A stretch of DNA of 64,000 nucleotides from Paramagnetospirillum magneticum AMB-1 (GCF_000009985.1 NC_007626.1:1760745-1824744), one strand, 5' to 3'; shown: positions 24,640 to 33,644, numbered from the stretch's first letter. Translations and numbers: made by a program. The notes: generated by a model not told the origin, from the letters alone.

Positions 24640-25845
24640 TTACTCGGCGGCCGCAGGGGTCGAGTGGCCGGGAAGAATGGGGAATTTCCGGACGAAAATG
24701 ATATAGGCGAGCACTTCGATGGCGATCACGCCGATGGTGACCATCATCTCGGGCACGCTGGGGAAGTAATGCCAGCCGGGGCCGGTATCGTAGGCCACCA
24801 GAAAGGCGTCGATGCGGTACAAGATCGCGCCGGTCAGCATGCTCATGGCCGCCGCCAGCAGCTTGGACAGCCGCTTGCGGTTGGCGGGAGACGACAGAAC
24901 CACGATCGGATAGATGAACACCGCCATCTCGATGAGGAACATCACGCTCTTCACGCCGGAGGTGAACACCTTGAAGATGGCGCCTCTGACCACCAGGTCG
25001 CCCAGGCGGATGACCAGATAAGCCACCAGGATGCCCATGATGATCTTGCCGATCTTGGACAGCATGGGAAGCTCGTCATGGATGTCGCGCTTGAAGCCCA
25101 CCGCCGCCCAGGTCGCCTCGACGATGACGATGGCAAAGCCCATGCACACCGCGGTCAGCAGGAACAGGAGCGGCAGCAGCGGAGTCTGCCACAGCGGGTG
25201 GATCTGGTAGCCGAACACCACCAGCAGCGATCCCAGCGAGGATTGGTGCATGGTGGGCAGCAGCACGCCCAGGCCGATGAAGAAGAACATGACCTTGTTC
25301 AGCTTGGCCTTGAGGTTCTTGAAGCCGAAATGCTCGAGGAAGGCCGGCGAGAACTCGATCCACAGCACCAGGATGTAGCAGCTGATGCAGGCGGCCACTT
25401 CGAACATCACCGAACCGGGCTGGGCATAGCCCGGCCACAGGATGTGCCAGAAGTTCCAGTAGCGGCCGAGGTCGATCAGCACCGAGGCGCCGCCCAGGGA
25501 ATAGCCGAACAGCGAGGCGGTCAGCGCCGGGCGGACCAGATGGTGGTACTCGCCCCGGTTCAGGATGTAGCACACCAGGGCCATGGCATAGCCGCCACAG
25601 GCGAAGCCCGTGGCGATGACCACGTCCCACACCACCCAGATACCCCAGGGGTAGCCATTGTTGATGTTGGTGACGGCACCCAGGCCGTAGATGAAGCGCT
25701 GGGCCATGAAGAACAGGCTGATGCCGATCAGCACGGCCAGCACGATGGTGAAGGGGGTGACCAGCGAGCCGCCGATGGCGGTGGGGCTGGCCTTACCCTT
25801 TTTCAGGCGACTGATCACCTGGCTGGGGATGGGGTGATTGACCAT
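24640..25845 (-). CDS. hybB: HybB-like integral membrane subunit (NrfD family)
   Basis: 401 residues with about ten hydrophobic helices (for example TIVLAVLIGISLFFMA, VMFFFIGLGVLLPTM, LLFLLTAVCMGFAIVIVEA). In Hyd-2-type enzymes this subunit links the periplasmic FeS relay to the quinone pool and can carry protons. Charged residues inside helices (EFSPAF, YHHLVRPAL) are consistent with that. Its start overlaps the hybA stop by one base. No heme ligands of the b-type HyaC subunit are expected or seen. Confidence 0.92.
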   Translation of the reverse strand: MVNHPIPSQVISRLKKGKASPTAIGGSLVTPFTIVLAVLIGISLFFMAQRFIYGLGAVTNINNGYPWGIWVVWDVVIATGFACGGYAMALVCYILNRGEYHHLVRPALTASLFGYSLGGASVLIDLGRYWNFWHILWPGYAQPGSVMFEVAACISCYILVLWIEFSPAFLEHFGFKNLKAKLNKVMFFFIGLGVLLPTMHQSSLGSLLVVFGYQIHPLWQTPLLPLLFLLTAVCMGFAIVIVEATWAAVGFKRDIHDELPMLSKIGKIIMGILVAYLVIRLGDLVVRGAIFKVFTSGVKSVMFLIEMAVFIYPIVVLSSPANRKRLSKLLAAAMSMLTGAILYRIDAFLVAYDTGPGWHYFPSVPEMMVTIGVIAIEVLAYIIFVRKFPILPGHSTPAAAE

Positions 25846-26864
25846 TACTTGTGCCCCCCTTCCGGATGGTCGAACATGTCGAACTCATCGTCGTCGTGGT
25901 GGTCCTTGGAGCCCCGCCAGGCGGCGGTGACCAGACCGGCCAGCGCCACCACCGGCAGGATCATCCCGCCATACAGGGTGTGCTGCAGGGTCTCGGAATC
26001 GGCGGCATAGGCCCGTTCCGGCAGGCCCATGGGCAGGGCCAGCTTGTCGAAGGCCACCCCGGACAGGTAGCGCACCTGGGTGCCGCCCGCGTCCTTCTGG
26101 CCGTAGACATAGTCCACGTATTCCGGCGCGGCCTTTTCGTGCATGTCGCCCGATTCGGGGGTGCGGCGGGGGAACAGGTTGGGCTCACCCGGCTTCATGG
26201 CGCGGCGGCGGTCGATCTCGGCCGACAGCGCGGCGTAGGAGCCGAAAATGGTGGCGCCGGTGGGGCAGCTTTCCGCGCAGGCGGCATACTTGCCCTGTTC
26301 CATCCTGTGCTTGCACAGTTGGCACTTGGCGATTTCCGGCTTGGGCGTGTCGTACTGGAACTGGGGCACGCCGAAGGGGCAGGCGGCGACGCAATAGCGG
26401 CAGCCGATGCAGGCGTCCTTGTTGTAGGTGACGACGCCGTCGGTGGCCCGCTTCTGCATGGCCGAAACCGGGCAGGCGGACACGCAGGACGGGTCGGCGC
26501 AGTGCAGGCACGAGCGCTTGATATGGGCAAAGCCGTTCTCGGCCTTGTCCTTGTTCTCCATGGTGCCCGACTGGTAGACCTTGATGACGTTGTAGGTCTT
26601 GCCCGACAGTTCGAGGGGCGTGTCCCACAGCTTTTCGCCGATGGTGTCTTCCAGCGGCAGGTCGTTGGCCTCCTTGCACGCCGACATGCAGGCCTTGCAG
26701 CCGATGCACAGCGTCGCGTCGTAGAGCAGGCCGACGGCGTTGTCGGGAACCTTATGGCTTTCCCGCGCCTCGGCGCCGGCGGGGGCCAGGGTGGCGCAGG
26801 CGGCCGCTGCCGCCGTTCCGCCCGCCGCCGCCGTCGCCAGGAAATTGCGTCTGGTGATGGTCAT
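25845..26864 (-). CDS. hybA: HybA-like periplasmic ferredoxin with Tat signal
   Basis: 339 residues. Residues 1-33 are a Tat signal (TRRNFLATAAA). Four [4Fe-4S] cluster motifs follow: CIGCKACMSAC (Cys53-63), CLHCADPSCVSACP, CIGCRYCVAACP and CQLCKHRMEQ with CAESCP. A C-terminal hydrophobic segment (ILPVVALAGLVTAAW) anchors it to the membrane. It passes electrons from the hydrogenase heterodimer to the membrane subunit. Confidence 0.93.
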   Translation of the reverse strand: MTITRRNFLATAAAGGTAAAAACATLAPAGAEARESHKVPDNAVGLLYDATLCIGCKACMSACKEANDLPLEDTIGEKLWDTPLELSGKTYNVIKVYQSGTMENKDKAENGFAHIKRSCLHCADPSCVSACPVSAMQKRATDGVVTYNKDACIGCRYCVAACPFGVPQFQYDTPKPEIAKCQLCKHRMEQGKYAACAESCPTGATIFGSYAALSAEIDRRRAMKPGEPNLFPRRTPESGDMHEKAAPEYVDYVYGQKDAGGTQVRYLSGVAFDKLALPMGLPERAYAADSETLQHTLYGGMILPVVALAGLVTAAWRGSKDHHDDDEFDMFDHPEGGHK

Positions 26865-26870
26865 GGCGGA

Positions 26871-28001
26871 TTACCCCTGTTTCCCGGAATCCTGGCCGTT
26901 TTCACTCTTGCCCAGATTGCCCACCAGCTTGGCGCCGGCACCGATGGCCAGGCCACCGACCGCCGCCACCGTGGCGATGGCGCCGATGGAGGCTCCGACG
27001 CCCTGCTCCTCGACCACGCGGGGATAGCCCACGGGCGGACGCTGGTTCTGCAACTCGGCCAGGGCGTGGATGGGCTTGTGGAAGCCGATGCCCTTTTCCG
27101 TGCAGCCGATGCAGGGATGCCCGGTGCCCACCGGCCACGAGCCCGAACCCACGTCGTTGAACAGGATGGCCGGGCAATTGGCGTAGGTCTCGGGACCCTT
27201 GCAGCCCAGCTTGTACAGGCAATAGCCCTTGCGATGGCCCTCGTCGCCGAATTCCAGCGCGAAGCGGCCGGCGTCGAAATGGGCGCGGCGCTCGCAATTC
27301 TCGTGGATGAGACGGGAATAGGCGAATTTCGGGCGGCCCTTGTCGTCCACCGCCGGCAGGCTGCCGAAGGTCAGGAAGTGGACCACGGTGGACAGGAAGT
27401 TATAGGGGTTGGGCGGGCAGCCGGGGATGGTCACCACCGGCTTGGGCGCCAGGATCTCCGGCACGCCGGTCGAGCCCGTGGGGTTCGGCGGCGTGGACGG
27501 CATGCCGCCCCACGAGGCGCAGGAGCCGATGGCGATCACGGCCGCCGCGCCCTCGGCGCATTCCTTGGTCAGCTGCAGCGCGGTCTTGCCGCCCACCTTG
27601 CAGTAGATGCCGCCGTCCTTGACCGGGATGGCGCCTTCGATGACCAGGACGTACTTGCCCCAGTTCTTCTTCATGGCGGCTTCGCGGGCGGCCTCGACCT
27701 GATGGCCGGCGGCGGCGAACAGCGTCTCGTGATAATCGAGGGAGATGATCTCCAGGATCAGCTTCTCGATGGTCGGATGCTCGGCGCGGAGCATGGATTC
27801 GGTGCAGCCGGTACACTCCTGGAAGTGCAGCCAGATCACGCTGGGGCGCTCCTTGGCGGTGATGGCCTGGGCGATCTCGGCCTCCGCCCCTTTGGGCAGG
27901 CCCATGGTCGCGGCCATGGCGGCGCAGAACTTCAGGAAGTCGCGGCGTTCAAGATTGAACCGGTTCGCGATCTCGCGGGAAATTTCGGTATCGTCGTACA
28001 T
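26871..28001 (-). CDS. hybO: [NiFe] hydrogenase small subunit (HybO/HyaA type)
   Basis: 376 residues from the ATG at 28001; a longer open frame to 28151 lacks a ribosome site. Residues 19-24 are the twin-arginine motif RRDFLK. Cys63 and Cys66 (ECTGCTES) begin the proximal cluster; GSCASWGG, PGCPPNPYN, the medial/distal cysteines in HENCERR, CLYKLGCKGPETYANCP and HPCIGCTEKG follow. A C-terminal helix (ASIGAIATVAAVGGLAIGAG) anchors the enzyme in the membrane. The cysteine pattern near the proximal cluster is of the standard type; no extra Cys typical of the oxygen-tolerant six-Cys cluster was noticed, although HoxX is present. Confidence 0.95.
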   Translation of the reverse strand: MYDDTEISREIANRFNLERRDFLKFCAAMAATMGLPKGAEAEIAQAITAKERPSVIWLHFQECTGCTESMLRAEHPTIEKLILEIISLDYHETLFAAAGHQVEAAREAAMKKNWGKYVLVIEGAIPVKDGGIYCKVGGKTALQLTKECAEGAAAVIAIGSCASWGGMPSTPPNPTGSTGVPEILAPKPVVTIPGCPPNPYNFLSTVVHFLTFGSLPAVDDKGRPKFAYSRLIHENCERRAHFDAGRFALEFGDEGHRKGYCLYKLGCKGPETYANCPAILFNDVGSGSWPVGTGHPCIGCTEKGIGFHKPIHALAELQNQRPPVGYPRVVEEQGVGASIGAIATVAAVGGLAIGAGAKLVGNLGKSENGQDSGKQG

Positions 28002-28394
28002 TGTCCCCCACCTTGGCTGGCGCGTCGGGCTGTCGAAAGTCCGGGAGGGGTGATCGCGGAGCCATGCGCGGGCCTGGGGGTCATGCCCCTGCCGCTCAGT
28101 CTCCCCAAGGCCTCCCGAATCTTCTTTTTCTCGGTTGTGCGTCGCAGTCACCGCAAATGCCGTGCCAACTCCAACGGGTGGGGTGGTGAGGGTAGGGTGA
28201 ACACCGTAACCAAGGCAAAGCGGACCTTGCCTCCGAATCCGCCCATGCCTCGGTGGAGTGCTGGAGATGGGGGTGGTGAAAAGAGTTTATGCATCAATGG
28301 AAAGCAAGTTTCCGCCATCCGGCAATCTTCCGTGATTGTCTGGCGGCTGGGACTTCATTACATTGGCATATGATGAAAGTCATGGAGGCGCGGC
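28002..28394. other. Regulatory region upstream of hybO
   Basis: This ~390-base gap lies between hybO and a small plus-strand gene. It contains a sigma-54-type promoter on the minus strand (28153-28167). The part 28170-28390 is where activator sites would be expected; I see no clear repeat there. Confidence 0.55.
28153..28167 (-). promoter_or_regulatory. Sigma-54-type promoter of the hydrogenase operon
   Basis: On the minus strand TGGCACGGCATTTGC matches the -24/-12 consensus (TGGCAC, five bases, TTGC) exactly. Transcription would start about 140 bases upstream of the hybO ATG. Confidence 0.75.
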
Positions 28395-28679
28395 ATGGGT
28401 GATCCGGGATATGGGCCCCCCTGCAAGGGGCTGGAGAGGGCTCGCCATCTGGCAATATCGCTGATGCGGGATCTATCGGCGGCCGATGACGAGCGGCGGC
28501 GCTCCGACCTTTCCGCCCGGCTGGCGGCGGCGCGTGCCCAGATCGCTTATTGCGAGGGGAGGCTGATGGTGGTGTCGAACGGCCAGCAAGCCATCTGCGA
28601 TGTCGGCGCCGTCTGCCGCAAGATGGATGCGGTCTCGCCGGCCGAGACTACCAGAGCCGAGATACCTGGCGCGCCTTAG
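28395..28679 (+). CDS. Small hypothetical protein
   Basis: 94 residues (MGDPGYGPPCKGLERARHL) with GGAGG about seven bases before the ATG. The middle is a long arginine/alanine-rich helix (DDERRRSDLSARLAAARAQI). No family recognised. Its end overlaps the convergent gene at 28648 by 32 bases. It is divergent from hybO but nothing else links it to hydrogenase. Confidence 0.45.
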   Translation: MGDPGYGPPCKGLERARHLAISLMRDLSAADDERRRSDLSARLAAARAQIAYCEGRLMVVSNGQQAICDVGAVCRKMDAVSPAETTRAEIPGAP

Positions 28680-29103
28680 CCTTGATGGTCAGGGCCTGCT
28701 GCAGCATGGCGCGGGCGTGGTAATCCAGCACCGACGGGTCCACGGTCGGATCTTGGGATTCGATGACCTCTCGGGCGGTGCGCAGAGTGGTCGGAGGGAC
28801 ATCCGGAGGCTCCAGCAGCCGTGTCCACGCCAAAATTTCCATGACCAGCGCTCCCAGCGCGGCCACTCCCAGGCCGTGAGAGAGGTGCAGTTCCAGGTCG
28901 CCGTGGAAGGCGTCCTTACTGTCGCTGTGCCACCGAACCACATCGGCGGCCAGGGCGGCACCCTCGGCGGCGATTCTGCACACCTGGGCACGTTCGAATT
29001 CGGACAGGGTTTGGCGTGGAGTCCGGTCCGGCCCCCGACCAGCCCTCCGCGGGGTGAAGCCGGCTGCCGAAACGTCCATCAGGCGAACATGGGGTGCGGC
29101 CAT
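28648..29103 (-). CDS. Hypothetical helical protein
   Basis: 151 residues from the ATG at 29103, preceded by GGGAGGG. The sequence is GC3-rich and mostly helical: FERAQVCRIAAEGAALAADV, HGLGVAALGALVMEILAWTR and a C-terminal YHARAMLQQALTIKAKA. No signal peptide; one hydrophobic stretch is probably buried rather than transmembrane. No family recognised. The next gene upstream on the strand is the CoA transferase (87-base gap), so the two may be co-transcribed. Confidence 0.55.
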   Translation of the reverse strand: MAAPHVRLMDVSAAGFTPRRAGRGPDRTPRQTLSEFERAQVCRIAAEGAALAADVVRWHSDSKDAFHGDLELHLSHGLGVAALGALVMEILAWTRLLEPPDVPPTTLRTAREVIESQDPTVDPSVLDYHARAMLQQALTIKAKARQVSRLW

Positions 29104-29189
29104 GCCATCCCTCCCTTGGCGGCGATTACAGCACCATGAGAGCGCATACCATTGGGTTATGTCTATATGTGGAAAACCGAGGGGTGGCC

Positions 29190-30401
29190 TCACACCACCC
29201 CGTTCTCCCTCAACCGTTCCATCTCGTCCGCCCCCATCCCCAGCCATCCGCCCAGCACCTCGGCGGTGTCGGCGCCCAGCAGGGGCGGGGCGCGGTCGGA
29301 CAGGGCCTGGGCGCCGTCGAAGCGGATGGGGTTGGCCACCAGATCGATGCCGCCGGCCAGGGGGTGGTCCAGGCGGGTCCTGAGGCCGCGATGGATCACC
29401 TGGGGATCGGCGAACACGTTGGCCAGATCGTTGATGGGGCCGCAGGGCACCCCGGCCTCCTCCAGTTCGGCGATCCATCGGGCGGAGGGGCGCGACGTCA
29501 GCAGGGCTTCGAGGAGGGGGACCAGCTCGGCGCGGTTCCTTACCCGCTCCACATTGGTGGCGAAGCGGGGATCGGCGCCCAGTTCGGGCCGCCCGGCGGT
29601 GTGGCAGAAGCGGCGGAACTGGCCGTCATTGCCCACCGCCAGGATGATATGGCCGTCGGCGGTGGCGAAGGCCTGATAGGGCACGATGTTGGGATGGGCG
29701 TTGCCCAGCCGCTTCGGCGTGGCGCCGCCCACCAGATAATTGGTGGCCTGATTGGCCAGCACCGCCACCTGCACATCCAGCAGGGCGAGGTCGATCTGGC
29801 TGCCCTCGCCCGTGCGGTCGCGCTTGGCCAGGGCGGCGAGGATGGCGAAGCCGGCATACATGCCGGTGAAGATGTCGGTCAGCGCCACGCCCACCTTCAT
29901 GGGCTGGCCGCCGGGCTCGCCGGTCAGGCTCATCAGCCCGCCCATGCCCTGGATCAGGAAGTCGTAGCCGGCCCGCTGGGCATAGGGTCCGTCCTGGCCG
30001 AAGCCGGTGATGGAGCAATAGACCAGGTCGGGCTTGACCGCCTTCAGGCTGGCATAGTCCAGGCCGTATTTGGCCAGGCCGCCCACCTTGAAATTCTCCA
30101 GCACCACGTCGGATCTGGCGGCCAGACGCCGCACCAGTTCCTGGCCCTGGGCTTGAGTGAAGTCGATGGTCACCGAGCGCTTGCCCCGGTTGGCCGACAG
30201 GAAATAGGCGGCCTCGCCGGTGTCGCCGCCCTGGCCGTCCTTCAAGAAGGGCGGCCCCCAGCCGCGGGTGTCGTCACCCTCGCCCGGACGCTCCACCTTG
30301 ATGACCTCGGCCCCCATGTCGGCCAGCAACTGGCCCGCCCAGGGACCGGCCAGAACCCGGCTGAGATCGAGAACGCGAAGATGCGACAAGGGTCCGGTCA
30401 T
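29190..30401 (-). CDS. Class III (CaiB/BaiF-type) CoA transferase
   Basis: 403 residues from the ATG at 30401. Family III CoA transferases move CoA between carboxylic acids with an aspartyl thioester intermediate; Asp147 in GYDFLIQGMGG is the probable nucleophile. The N-terminal LRVLDLSRVLAGPWAGQLLA and ADMGAEVIKVE are the family signature, and NRGKRSVTIDF, FTGMYAGFAILAAL and PCGPINDLANVF follow in the usual order. Similarity is to formyl-CoA/succinyl-CoA-type members, but substrate cannot be told. The upstream neighbour is an organic-acid transporter, separated by a terminator; a dicarboxylate or related acid is a reasonable guess. Confidence 0.9.
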   Translation of the reverse strand: MTGPLSHLRVLDLSRVLAGPWAGQLLADMGAEVIKVERPGEGDDTRGWGPPFLKDGQGGDTGEAAYFLSANRGKRSVTIDFTQAQGQELVRRLAARSDVVLENFKVGGLAKYGLDYASLKAVKPDLVYCSITGFGQDGPYAQRAGYDFLIQGMGGLMSLTGEPGGQPMKVGVALTDIFTGMYAGFAILAALAKRDRTGEGSQIDLALLDVQVAVLANQATNYLVGGATPKRLGNAHPNIVPYQAFATADGHIILAVGNDGQFRRFCHTAGRPELGADPRFATNVERVRNRAELVPLLEALLTSRPSARWIAELEEAGVPCGPINDLANVFADPQVIHRGLRTRLDHPLAGGIDLVANPIRFDGAQALSDRAPPLLGADTAEVLGGWLGMGADEMERLRENGVV

Positions 30402-30421
30402 GATGCTGTCCTTGGAAAATG

Positions 30422-30453
30422 AAAAAACCGGCGGCTCCGGGCTGGAGCCGCCG
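30422..30453 (-). terminator. Intrinsic terminator after the MHS transporter gene
   Basis: CGGCGGCTCC (30429-30438) pairs with GGAGCCGCCG (30444-30453), followed on the minus strand by TTTTTT. It lies just after the transporter stop at 30467. Confidence 0.85.
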
Positions 30454-30466
30454 GGGGACAGGAGGG

Positions 30467-31804
30467 TCAGTCCTGGTCGATCAGCGAGGTCTTCTTGGTG
30501 TCCTTCATGCCGACGAACAGCAGCAATCCGCACAGGCAGCAGCCGGTCACGTACCAGTAGAACCAGGTCTCGTTGCCCATGCTCTTGAACCACAGGGCGA
30601 TGTACTCGGCGGTGCCGCCGAACAGCGACACACCGATGGCGAAGGGCAGGCCGACGCCCAGGGCGCGGATCTGCACCGGGAACAGCTCGGCCTTGACCAC
30701 GGCGTTGATGGCGGAATAGCCCGAGACGATGGTCAGTCCCGACAGCACCAGGAAGAAGGCGGTGACGGAATCATGGGTCTGGCCCAGGGCGGTGAGGATC
30801 GGCACGGTGCACAGCGTGCTCATCACGCCGAAGGCGATTAGCACGGCGCGCCGGCCCACCTTGTCGGAAATGTGGCCGACCAGGGGATGCATCAGCATGT
30901 AGACGAAGGTGGCCGCCGCCGAAATCATGGTGGCGTCGCTTTTGGAGAAACCGGCGGTGTTGACCAGATATTTCTGCATGTAGGTGGTGAAGGTGTAGAA
31001 GGCCACCGTGCCGCCCATGGTCAGGCCGATCACCGTCAGCACCTCGCGCGGGTGGCGCATCAGGGCGCGGATGCGGCTTTCACCCACCCGGTCGCCCTTG
31101 TGGTGCTCGAAGGACTCGGTCTCTTCCATGGAGCTCCGCAGGTAGATGGCGACGATGGCGCACAGCCCGCCGATGACGAAGGGAATGCGCCAGCCCCAGG
31201 CTTCCAGCTCGGCGGTGGTGAGAAACACCCGCTGCAGCGCCATCAGCACGCCCAGCGCCAGCAATTGTCCCATGATCAGGGTCACGTACTGGAAGCTGGA
31301 ATAAAAGCCGCGCCGGTCCTTGGTGGCGATTTCCGACAGATAGGTGGCGGCCGAGCCGTATTCGCCGCCCAGGCTGAGGCCTTGCAGCAGGCGGGCAAGG
31401 ATCAGCGCGATGGGCGCCGCCACGCCGATGCTGTTGTAGCCGGGCATCACGGCGATGATCAGCGATCCGGCGCACATCATGCTGACCGAGACCAGCAGGG
31501 CCGCCTTGCGCCCCTTGCGGTCGGCATGGGTGCCCAGCAGCCAGCCGCCCAGCGGACGCATGAAGAAGCCCAGGGCGAAGATGGCCGAGGTGTTGAGCAG
31601 CTGCACGGTGGGGTCGTCGCCGGGAAAGAAGTACTTGGAGAAATACAGCGAGAAGGCGGAGTAGACGTACCAGTCGTAGTATTCCACCAGATTGCCCACC
31701 GAGCCCTTGAACACCATCAGGATCTTGCCCTTGGTGTCTTTGCTCTCCATGTCGTGGCTGCCGGTCACCGGAGTGACTGGGGCCGGGGCTATGGTCGTAT
31801 CCAT
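30467..31804 (-). CDS. MHS-family organic-acid:H+ symporter (KgtP-like)
   Basis: 445 residues from the ATG at 31804 with twelve hydrophobic segments. Signature stretches are NLVEYYDWYVYSAFSLYFSK, the loop 2-3 motif GTHADRKGRKAALL, RLLQGLSLGGEYGSAATYLSE and ISDKVGRRAVL, typical of the metabolite:H+ symporters for alpha-ketoglutarate and related dicarboxylates. A sigma-54-type promoter (31870-31884) and two palindromes further upstream precede it, and the sigma-54 activator pair dctBD lies 2 kb away, so it is probably the C4-dicarboxylate or 2-oxoglutarate uptake gene controlled by DctD. Substrate is inference. Confidence 0.87.
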   Translation of the reverse strand: MDTTIAPAPVTPVTGSHDMESKDTKGKILMVFKGSVGNLVEYYDWYVYSAFSLYFSKYFFPGDDPTVQLLNTSAIFALGFFMRPLGGWLLGTHADRKGRKAALLVSVSMMCAGSLIIAVMPGYNSIGVAAPIALILARLLQGLSLGGEYGSAATYLSEIATKDRRGFYSSFQYVTLIMGQLLALGVLMALQRVFLTTAELEAWGWRIPFVIGGLCAIVAIYLRSSMEETESFEHHKGDRVGESRIRALMRHPREVLTVIGLTMGGTVAFYTFTTYMQKYLVNTAGFSKSDATMISAAATFVYMLMHPLVGHISDKVGRRAVLIAFGVMSTLCTVPILTALGQTHDSVTAFFLVLSGLTIVSGYSAINAVVKAELFPVQIRALGVGLPFAIGVSLFGGTAEYIALWFKSMGNETWFYWYVTGCCLCGLLLFVGMKDTKKTSLIDQD

Positions 31805-31869
31805 GTGACTCAACGTTCGGTCCTCCCACATTGGCCCGCAGGGCGCGGGCGATTTTGCGGAGGGCAAAC

Positions 31870-31884
31870 GCAAGGGGCGGGCCA
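31870..31884 (-). promoter_or_regulatory. Sigma-54-type promoter of the MHS transporter
   Basis: On the minus strand TGGCCCGCCCCTTGC keeps the essential GG and GC exactly ten bases apart and TTGC at -12. It lies 66 bases before the transporter ATG. Confidence 0.6.
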
Positions 31885-31945
31885 AATGGCGCCCTTGGTG
31901 TATCTCGTTGAAAATCAACGATAAAATTTATCGGGGTGCGGGGTG

Positions 31946-32000
31946 TTCGGCGGTTCTTCGCCGATGCGCTCCTGGGGTATCGGCGGAATTCCGCCGATAC
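31946..32000. promoter_or_regulatory. Two palindromic activator sites, probable DctD sites
   Basis: TCGGCG-N6-CGCCGA occurs at 31947-31964 and 31980-31997, 33 bases apart. The second is part of a perfect 24-base palindrome (31977-32000, arms GTATCGGCGGAA and TTCCGCCGATAC). They lie about 65-115 bases upstream of the sigma-54 promoter, the usual place for an NtrC-family activator. Confidence 0.7.
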
Positions 32001-32209
32001 GGTCCACAACCGATGGAAACTAAAATCGTCAATTACCGCGACTTCCGGAAACTGAAAAGCGAGTCTATGCTACCAAGAGCATGTCGTGGGGAAATGCATG
32101 CCGTCCATTGGGAAATGTCCCGGGGGCCGGTTGTCCCGAATTTGCCATGACGCTTCGACGCGGCCGGAATGCGGCCGCGAGTCTAGACATCAGCCGATGG
32201 AGGGTGCGC

Positions 32210-33604
32210 ATGCGGTTCTTAATGGGGGCGGTCGTGGCGACCGCGTTGCTGGCCATGGCGCCCGGGGCGGCCCAGGCCGACTCGGTGAAAATCATCCTGG
32301 ATAATCCCAACCTGATCCATTTTTATCCCAATGGTCAGGACAGCTCGATGCCGAGCTACTACACCAGCAAGAACTACTTTCCCCAGACCCTGGAGCAGTC
32401 CATCCGGCAGTTCACCGCCACCTCGCTGCAGCGTGACGGCATCGCCGCCCAGGTGGATGACGTGGTGGTGACGAACGGCAAGGCGCTGGTGACGCTGAGC
32501 AGCAGCGATTCGACCGCTTTGAAGCAGGCGGCGGGCTACGTGAAGATGCTGCCGGCCTTCATGGATTCCGCCCATGCCGGGCTGGGCTGGACCGGGGCGC
32601 AGAAGTGCAAGGGGGCGACCGGCTGCTGGGATCCCTCGCCGGGAGTTTCGCCCTGGGCCTTCTATCTGCCGCTGGGTCTGCCGATGGTGAACCAGAAGGC
32701 GGTGATGCTGCTCAACTATCCGCCCAGCGACGCCCTGTGCAGCGCCGACTATCTCAGCAATTTCACCATGGCCCGCTGGACCCAGGTGCTGAGCCGGGTC
32801 GGCATCGTCGATCCGCTTCTCTACGAGACCATCGTCGACGTCCATCCCATCGCCGCTCCCGGCTCGGGCCAGAGCACCTATATCGCCAACACCACCCAGT
32901 ATTTCTCGTCGGCGACTCCGCCCAATTACGATCAGGCGCTGCTTGACCTGCTGGTCTATCCGGCGGGCCGCACCGGCGCCACCACCGTTCCCCTCCAGGT
33001 GGCGGGGTCCGATGCCCTCAAGGTGTGGGCGACCATGATCGGCTCCTCCACCACGCCGCGTCCCGGCACGGTGGGAACCCTGATCCGCACGGGCAAGCCG
33101 GCCATTCCGTGGGTGGCCACCAACCACCCGGACGTGACTACCTATCAGCGCTGCCCCGGCGACGCCAAGGCGGCCAAGGCGGAGGCGCCCGCCACTCCCG
33201 CCGCCACCGCCACCTCGACCGCCGCCTATACCGACGACCAACTGGTGCAGGATGAAGTGCTGGACCTGCAGGCGGCCTGCGTGCTGCAGACCCTTGCCGC
33301 CAGTCCGGGCACCTCGCCCGAGGCGGCCCTGGCCCAGTGCAAGACCATCTGGTGCGCCGAGAACAACGGCACCTGCCGCGTGGAAGATGTCTGCATCCAG
33401 GCCCGCCTGGACTACGACTTCACCTCGGAAGGCCATTGCAATTGCGAGGAGGCGGCCAAGGCCTTCTGCAAGGCCAACGTCAACCAGGCCTGCCCGTCCA
33501 AGACGGCCGTCACCTCGTGCAAGCCGTTCAACGATGCGGCCGGCTGCTCGAAGTCGACCAATTCCTACGCCACGTGCAAGTCGCTGACCGTTAATACCAA
33601 ATGA
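32210..33604 (+). CDS. Secreted cysteine-rich hypothetical protein
   Basis: 464 residues from the ATG at 32210, with GGAGGGT seven bases upstream. Residues 1-23 are a signal peptide ending AAQA. The mature protein has a GerMN/sporulation-like strand-helix start (KIILDNPNLIHFYPNG, then ATSLQRDGIAAQVDDVVVTN) and an alanine/threonine-rich linker near residue 325 (ATPAATATSTAAY), followed by a C-terminal domain with about fourteen cysteines (CKTIWCAENNGTCRVEDVC, CNCEEAAKAFC), which should be disulfide-bonded. No enzyme motif recognised. It is divergent from the MHS transporter, so the palindromes between them might also affect it. Confidence 0.7.
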   Translation: MRFLMGAVVATALLAMAPGAAQADSVKIILDNPNLIHFYPNGQDSSMPSYYTSKNYFPQTLEQSIRQFTATSLQRDGIAAQVDDVVVTNGKALVTLSSSDSTALKQAAGYVKMLPAFMDSAHAGLGWTGAQKCKGATGCWDPSPGVSPWAFYLPLGLPMVNQKAVMLLNYPPSDALCSADYLSNFTMARWTQVLSRVGIVDPLLYETIVDVHPIAAPGSGQSTYIANTTQYFSSATPPNYDQALLDLLVYPAGRTGATTVPLQVAGSDALKVWATMIGSSTTPRPGTVGTLIRTGKPAIPWVATNHPDVTTYQRCPGDAKAAKAEAPATPAATATSTAAYTDDQLVQDEVLDLQAACVLQTLAASPGTSPEAALAQCKTIWCAENNGTCRVEDVCIQARLDYDFTSEGHCNCEEAAKAFCKANVNQACPSKTAVTSCKPFNDAAGCSKSTNSYATCKSLTVNTK

Positions 33605-33611
33605 GGGAGGG

Positions 33612-33644
33612 GCTCGCCGGTCACAGGCGACCGGCGAGCCTTTT
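33612..33644. terminator. Bidirectional terminator
   Basis: GCTCGCCGGTC (33612-33622) pairs with GACCGGCGAGC (33629-33639), followed by TTTT on the plus strand. It lies eight bases after the stop at 33604 and directly before the convergent dctD end. Confidence 0.85.

Noticed and set aside
22968..24701. Long plus-strand frame opposite hybC
   Set aside because: Antisense shadow of the GC-rich hybC gene; low-complexity G/A/H/Q-rich translation and no family motif.
25851..28373. 840-residue plus-strand frame opposite hybA-hybO
   Set aside because: Shadow of two well-supported hydrogenase genes caused by high GC3; no recognisable domain.
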